From Aestuariibaculum sp. M13 (lineage in GTDB: Bacteria > Bacteroidota > Bacteroidia > Flavobacteriales > Flavobacteriaceae), in contig NZ_JANIAC010000003.1 of the NCBI RefSeq assembly GCF_024723255.1, positions 186,001 to 250,000 on the forward strand: DNA of 64,000 nucleotides, given 5' to 3'. The position numbers and the translations under genes are program-made. Positions 59,804 to 64,000 of this stretch are shown piece after piece (positions within the stretch are counted from its first letter, which is position 1; each line of letters begins with the position of its first letter). The notes beneath the pieces are model-generated. The model did no database searches and was not told where the DNA came from. It worked only from the letters and a program-made list of their open reading frames with translations.

Positions 59804-60274
59804 ATGACATTAAATAGTATTGGTTTAGATACCGTAAAAGCAAAAGAATTAGCAAACGATTTAAATCACCTTTTAGCTAACTTTCAAATTTATTATCAGA
59901 ACCTTAGAGGAATACACTGGAACATTAAAGGGAAGCGTTTTTTCGATTTACATGTGAAGTTTGAAGAGTTATATACCGATGCGAATGCAAAGGTTGATGA
60001 GATAGCCGAGCGTATTTTAACTTTAGGAGAAACCCCGTTCCACACTTTTGAAGATTATGCAGCTCATGCACAAGTACCGGTAGGTAAAAACATATCTCAG
60101 GATGAAAAGGCGGTAACCTTAATTGTAGATTCGTTAACAGAGTTATTAAAAATTGAGCGTGATATTTTAGATAAAGCTGGTGAAGCTAATGATGAAGGTA
60201 CAAACTCGATGATGAGTGATTTCATTACTGAGCAGGAAAAAACAGTTTGGATGATGAAAGCTTGGTTAAGCTAA
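59804..60274 (+). CDS. dps: Dps-family ferritin-like DNA-protection protein
   Basis: 156 residues. Ferroxidase ligands typical of Dps are all present: His38 in GIHWNIKG, His50 in DLHVKFEEL, Asp65 and Glu69 in DEIAER. Each is shifted by a constant 7 from the Listeria positions. It stores iron as a 12-mer, using hydrogen peroxide as oxidant, and so limits Fenton damage. It is divergent from oxyR and has a consensus promoter and a strong terminator, hence a monocistronic peroxide-response gene. Confidence 0.95.
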   Translation: MTLNSIGLDTVKAKELANDLNHLLANFQIYYQNLRGIHWNIKGKRFFDLHVKFEELYTDANAKVDEIAERILTLGETPFHTFEDYAAHAQVPVGKNISQDEKAVTLIVDSLTELLKIERDILDKAGEANDEGTNSMMSDFITEQEKTVWMMKAWLS

Positions 60275-60303
60275 ATCTTCCGATTTTAGATTGATTATAT
60301 TGT

Positions 60304-60338
60304 AAAAGCCCTCAGTTACTGAGGGCTTTTGTTTTTTT
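60304..60338. terminator. terminator after dps
   Basis: AAAAGCCCTCAGT / ACTGAGGGCTTTT, a 13-bp stem with a single-base loop in the perfect reading, followed by G and a T-run. It lies between convergent dps and DUF2141 genes. Confidence 0.87.
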
Positions 60339-60354
60339 AATAGCGTCTTAATTA

Positions 60355-60777
60355 TTAAAATCGAATACTTTGATTTAAATTTTCATTCGCTACTTTAAAC
60401 TGTGCTAAGTGAAACTGTGGCGGACCAAAACTCATCGGGTTATTAGACATGCCGTAAGGTTCCTGAGGCATGCCATTGGAATCAAAATCCATACGCTCAT
60501 TATCGTTTTTATCGTGTAAAGCCATAATCGCATAATCGCCAGGAGTAACATTTTTAAAGGTTACTTTTACTTTGCCATCTTCTATTTTGCTTTTCAGAGT
60601 TTGAATACCTTTGCCTTTCATAAAAGTATCTTTGGTATGTAATCCTAATAAAACATGCCCGTCGTTAGAGGTTATATTATCAATGGTTACGGTAATATCG
60701 TGTCCTAATTCCTTTTCCTGACCATAATTTAATGTGGTAAAAAGCGCTAATAAAATAAGTGTTGAAATAGTTTGCAT
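60355..60777 (-). CDS. DUF2141-domain exported protein
   Basis: 140 residues with a signal peptide (1-19, ending NYGQ). The DUF2141 core shows ITVTIDNITSNDGHVLLGLH, VTPGDYAIMALHDKNDNERMD (cited as PGDYAIMALHDKNDNERMD) and PYGMSNNPMSFGPPQF, a small beta-sandwich with a conserved HDxNxN-type loop. It is periplasmic or surface-exposed; the function of the family is unknown. It stands alone, convergent to dps and separated by about 110 bases from the DUF58 gene upstream. Confidence 0.87.
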   Translation of the reverse strand: MQTISTLILLALFTTLNYGQEKELGHDITVTIDNITSNDGHVLLGLHTKDTFMKGKGIQTLKSKIEDGKVKVTFKNVTPGDYAIMALHDKNDNERMDFDSNGMPQEPYGMSNNPMSFGPPQFHLAQFKVANENLNQSIRF

Positions 60778-60886
60778 AATGACTTTTGTATTGGTTTATG
60801 TTTCAAAAGTCTATAATGAACGGGAGTAATTATAAAAAAAGTGACTCAGTTGTAGATTTAACCGGATGAACTGTGAAAACAGCGTG

Positions 60887-62218
60887 CTACAATAAGCCTC
60901 TCGATTTTATTTCCAGATATTTATTAATGGTATCAATGGTTAAATTCTCAGGTGTAGTAAGGATGGAATAGATGCCGTATTTTTTTAGTTCGTTTACAAT
61001 CAGACGTTTTTCAAAATCAAACTTTTCGGCAATCACTTTATCGTAAACTTGCTGTACGGTTTCGGCTTTGTTTTTTATTAGGGTATCCAATTCGGTGTTC
61101 TTAAAGAAAATAACCACTAATACATGACTTTTAGCAATGGCCTTAAGGTAAGGTAATTGTCGGTTTAAGCCATCCATAGTTTCAAAGTTGGTGTACATTA
61201 ACAATAAACTACGGTTGGTAATATGACGTTTTATATTGGCATACAATCTACTGAAATCGCTTTCAAAGAAATCGGTGTTGACGTTGTATAGGGCTTCCAG
61301 AATTAGTTGCATCTGCGAACTGCGACGTTCGGCCACTACTACATTTTCTATGCGCTTAGAGAACGATAGCATACCGGCTTTATCGTGTTTTTTCAACACC
61401 ACATTACTAATGACCAGACTGGAATTGATGGCGTAATCTAACAGACTTAATCCATTAAAAGGCATTTTCATAATACGCCCTTTATCAATAATAGAATATA
61501 CGGGTTGCGATTTCTCATCCTGAAACTGGTTAACCATAAGCTGGTTACGCTTGGCAGTGGCTTTCCAGTTAATAGTACGCAGGTCATCACCCATTACATA
61601 ATCTTTAATCTGTTCAAATTCCATAGTATGCCCCAGGCGTCGGACTTTCTTCAAGCCATATTCCAGAGAGTTTTTGTTGATGTTTAATAACTCAAACTTT
61701 TTAAGTTGTTTGAAACTCGGGTAGGTGGGCACCATAGCATCACTACTAAAGGTGAAGCGCTTGGCAACCAGGTTTAGAACCGAAGTCGCATAAATATTTA
61801 AACTCCCAAAATGATATTCACCACGTTCGGTAGGGCGTAACTTGTAGCTGATATTTTTTGAGCGCCTCGGTGCTACACGATGCTTAATTTTAAAATCGCG
61901 CTTTTGAAACTGCTCCGGAATTTCATCAATAATTTCCAGATGAATTGAAATTGGGTAATTATTTTTAATCTGAAGATTGACGGTGTTATTATCACCGTTG
62001 GAAAACTTATCAGGAAGGATACGCTCGGCTTCAATTTTATGCTTTCCGATGAAAATCGTCAGGAAATCAATCACAAATAACAGGACCAGAACTAAAATAG
62101 ATAACTGTGCTATATTGAATAATACCGGAAGGAAATAACTTAAACCAAATAACACGACAATGCCAATGCCGGCATAGAAAAAACGAGGTTGTATGTAAAA
62201 GGGTTTAAAGAATTTCAA
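60887..62218 (-). CDS. DUF58-domain membrane protein
   Basis: 443 residues. Two N-terminal membrane segments (about 14-50) are followed by an Ig-like region and the DUF58 core. The conserved run is TERGEYHFGSLNIY, then KDYVMGDDLRTINWKATAKR, with a vWA-like C-terminal half (VYSIIDKGRIM). DUF58 proteins occur with MoxR AAA ATPases and are thought to be chaperone clients or adaptors. The MoxR gene lies directly upstream on the same strand. The exact function is unknown. Confidence 0.88.
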   Translation of the reverse strand: MKFFKPFYIQPRFFYAGIGIVVLFGLSYFLPVLFNIAQLSILVLVLLFVIDFLTIFIGKHKIEAERILPDKFSNGDNNTVNLQIKNNYPISIHLEIIDEIPEQFQKRDFKIKHRVAPRRSKNISYKLRPTERGEYHFGSLNIYATSVLNLVAKRFTFSSDAMVPTYPSFKQLKKFELLNINKNSLEYGLKKVRRLGHTMEFEQIKDYVMGDDLRTINWKATAKRNQLMVNQFQDEKSQPVYSIIDKGRIMKMPFNGLSLLDYAINSSLVISNVVLKKHDKAGMLSFSKRIENVVVAERRSSQMQLILEALYNVNTDFFESDFSRLYANIKRHITNRSLLLMYTNFETMDGLNRQLPYLKAIAKSHVLVVIFFKNTELDTLIKNKAETVQQVYDKVIAEKFDFEKRLIVNELKKYGIYSILTTPENLTIDTINKYLEIKSRGLL

Positions 62219-62238
62219 TGTGCACTGGATTTATATAT

Positions 62239-63306
62239 TTACCTTGGTATTTCTACCGTTTCAATAATTTGTTTGATAATTTGCTTGCTGGTAACTCCTT
62301 CCATTTCGCGCTCCGGCGTTACAATAACACGATGATGTAATACAGGTACCGATGCGCGCTTAATGTCTTCTGGTGTTACAAAATCGCGACCAGACATGGC
62401 TGCAAAGGCTTTACTAGCTTTTAGTATGGCTATAGAAGCCCTTGGTGAAGCACCCAGATATAAAAACGGATTGTTACGCGTAGCCACAATCAGTTCAGCG
62501 ATGTATTTTAATAAATGTTGCTCTACAAGAACCTGACTCACCAAAGTCTGATATTTTACTATTTGTTCGGCGGTTAAAAATGATGTGATGGTTGCCGTTT
62601 TTTCTTTTTCTTTTAAGTCGTGTTCACGTACCAGAATTTCAATTTCTTCTTCCAGATTCGGGTAATCGACATCTATTTTAAACAGAAAGCGGTCTAACTG
62701 TGCTTCCGGTAATCGGTAGGTGCCTTCCTGTTCAACAGGGTTTTGTGTTGCTAAGACTATAAACGGCCCATTAAGACTATATTTATTACCGTCAATGGTA
62801 ATTTGTTGTTCCTCCATCACCTCAAACAGGGCCGCCTGTGTTTTGGCAGGCGCGCGGTTAATCTCGTCAATTAAAATCATGTTCGAGAAAATAGGGCCTT
62901 TCTTAAACTCAAATTCCGACACCTTTAAGTTAAATACCGAGGTTCCTAAAATATCACTTGGCATTAAATCGGGGGTGAACTGTATACGACTAAACCCAAC
63001 ACTTAATGATTTGGCTAAAAGTTTTGCCGTTACTGTTTTGGCAACTCCCGGAACACCTTCAATTAAGGCGTGTCCTTTGGCTAATAGTGAAGCAATCAGC
63101 ATATCGACCATATCTTTTTGACCAACAATCACTTTACCTACTTCGGCTTTAATGTTTTGCACACTGTTTTGTAATTCCGACAGGTCTAAACGGTTTTGAA
63201 ACTCTAAGCCGTTAGTCTCTGTATTATCGGTAGTTCCTATTTGTGTGCCTGCGTCTTGTTTTGGTAAAAAGGCGCTGTGGTCTTGGGGTTGCATGTTTTC
63301 TTCCAT
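62239..63306 (-). CDS. MoxR-family AAA+ ATPase
   Basis: 355 residues. Walker A is EGVPGVAKT, Walker B and sensor region read [20 protein letters not shown] (cited as [17 protein letters not shown]), and the [20 protein letters not shown] and [14 protein letters not shown] segments are MoxR hallmarks. An N-terminal tail of about 30 residues is variable. MoxR ATPases act as chaperones in assembling protein complexes, commonly with vWA or DUF58 partners. It lies between the DUF58 gene (20 bases downstream) and the DUF4350-like gene (2 bases upstream). Confidence 0.92.
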   Translation of the reverse strand: MEENMQPQDHSAFLPKQDAGTQIGTTDNTETNGLEFQNRLDLSELQNSVQNIKAEVGKVIVGQKDMVDMLIASLLAKGHALIEGVPGVAKTVTAKLLAKSLSVGFSRIQFTPDLMPSDILGTSVFNLKVSEFEFKKGPIFSNMILIDEINRAPAKTQAALFEVMEEQQITIDGNKYSLNGPFIVLATQNPVEQEGTYRLPEAQLDRFLFKIDVDYPNLEEEIEILVREHDLKEKEKTATITSFLTAEQIVKYQTLVSQVLVEQHLLKYIAELIVATRNNPFLYLGASPRASIAILKASKAFAAMSGRDFVTPEDIKRASVPVLHHRVIVTPEREMEGVTSKQIIKQIIETVEIPR

Positions 63307-63308
63307 AA

Positions 63309-64000
63309 TTAGTAGTTGTAAAAGGCTTCGATATGCCTGTTTAACTTGATTAGGTTTTCTTCAAAAAACTCGTTTTTTGTTCTAAGCCAATTAATGTATT
63401 TAATCAGTGCTTTAATATCTTCTTTTTTCTTGCCTGATTTCGATGCTAACCTTGCAACGAATTCATCATCAAGAGTATCGGTATTGATATTATAATCGCT
63501 TCTTACTTTTTCTAAAAAGTACGTTATTTTTTTGTCAATCAGGTTTTTGTGATCTTGTGTTTCAAAATATAAATTAGAAACCGTTTTCACAAAGGCCACT
63601 TTTGTATTTTGTAAAGGTTTGATGATTTTAATTACGCGTTGGCGTCGTTTGGCATTAAAAATCATGAATAGCAGGGTAAAAATAAGAGTGGTATACCATG
63701 CCCAGCGGAAGGAGGTTTGCTCTAAAAACCAGCTGAGGTTAGATTTTTGCTCCACTTCACCGTAATAGTTTTTTTGAATCTTGGTGTACGAGTCGAAGTA
63801 AATATCGGTATCGGGAAAATAGGAGAGGACTCCCTCAACATACTGGTAACGGTCTTCTTTTAACAGGTTGTAATTAGTGAAAATCTTTGGTTCGGTATGA
63901 AGCAATACAGAACCATTTCCAAAAGGCACTTCAATAAAATTCACGTGTTTATAGTCAATTTTTGAATAGCCTAATATGTTGTAGTTTATTGAATCGAAAC
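63309..64000 (-). CDS. DUF4350-like membrane protein (5' end outside window)
   Basis: Partial. The frame stays open from the stop at 63309 through the right edge of the window, so the true start lies beyond 64000; internal GTG 63944 is not a start. The visible 230 residues contain an extracytoplasmic part (KIDYKHVNFIEVPFGNGSVL), a membrane helix (FRWAWYTTLIFTLLFMIF) followed by NAKRRQRVIKIIKPLQN, and a cytoplasmic helical tail ending NRHIEAFYNY. This matches the C-terminal half of the DUF4350 family that accompanies MoxR and DUF58 in Bacteroidota. Function unknown. Confidence 0.8.
   Translation of the reverse strand, partial: FDSINYNILGYSKIDYKHVNFIEVPFGNGSVLLHTEPKIFTNYNLLKEDRYQYVEGVLSYFPDTDIYFDSYTKIQKNYYGEVEQKSNLSWFLEQTSFRWAWYTTLIFTLLFMIFNAKRRQRVIKIIKPLQNTKVAFVKTVSNLYFETQDHKNLIDKKITYFLEKVRSDYNINTDTLDDEFVARLASKSGKKKEDIKALIKYINWLRTKNEFFEENLIKLNRHIEAFYNY

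Overview
The window is chromosomal DNA of a member of the Bacteroidota, most likely a marine Flavobacteriaceae species. The evidence is low GC, several TonB-dependent receptors with N-terminal carboxypeptidase-regulatory-like domains, the gliding lipoprotein GldI, a type IX secretion C-terminal signal, a large two-part signal peptidase I, and promoters of the Bacteroidota type (TTG about 19 nt upstream of TAnnTTTG) rather than sigma70 boxes. No insertion sequence, prophage, integrase or CRISPR array was seen. Most of the window is ordinary core genome arranged in compact operons.

Layout. 1-3015: end of an unknown gene, a GNAT acetyltransferase and a TonB-dependent receptor. 3012-7205 (minus): DUF192 lipoprotein, lgt, a cyclophilin-FKBP double isomerase, gldI and an NrnA-like DHH phosphoesterase. 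7378-10611: ndk, two cold-shock genes, and a DUF721/DciA - 2H phosphoesterase - recF run. 10753-17409 (plus): TPR membrane protein, ribH, two tiny paralogous membrane proteins, mutL, two rhomboid proteases and an EEP-family protein. 17410-23000 (minus): DUF6122, WbqC, lepB, dapB, DUF5683, parB, parA. 23116-28123 (minus): both subunits of methylmalonyl-CoA mutase with a lipoprotein gene between them, a DivIC/FtsB-like protein and uridine kinase. 28191-32015 (minus): cytochrome c, PQQ-dependent sugar dehydrogenase and a TonB-dependent receptor.

32155-35681 holds tRNA-Pro(TGG) and a uronate catabolic locus: a KdgF-like cupin, a LacI-family repressor, KDG kinase and KDPG aldolase. Two matching operator-like sites lie between the repressor and the kinase. 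36360-37518 carries trxB and tRNA-Pro(GGG). 37707-44492 is a four-gene operon of TonB-dependent receptor, DUF4876 lipoprotein, DUF6850 outer-membrane barrel and di-haem cytochrome-c peroxidase-like protein. I regard this as the best candidate for an undescribed system; it is probably for nutrient or metal uptake with periplasmic redox processing. 44928-47568 is a YceI - porin - YceI group, followed by a secreted GH2 glycosidase.

50011-53548 (minus) is an envelope-stress-like cluster (DUF2807, PspC, PadR, DUF4870). Next come a DUF4442 protein, an AIM24-like protein, a 996-residue T9SS-exported protein, a 65-residue orphan, and a divergent oxyR/dps pair. The window closes with DUF2141, DUF58, a MoxR ATPase and the 3' part of a DUF4350-like gene that runs off the right edge.

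Reading promoters together with reading frames changed two starts. The lacI-type gene and the first small gene before mutL both begin downstream of the longest open frame, because the longer starts would lie inside or upstream of the promoter. All functions are family-level calls made by eye; no database search was run.
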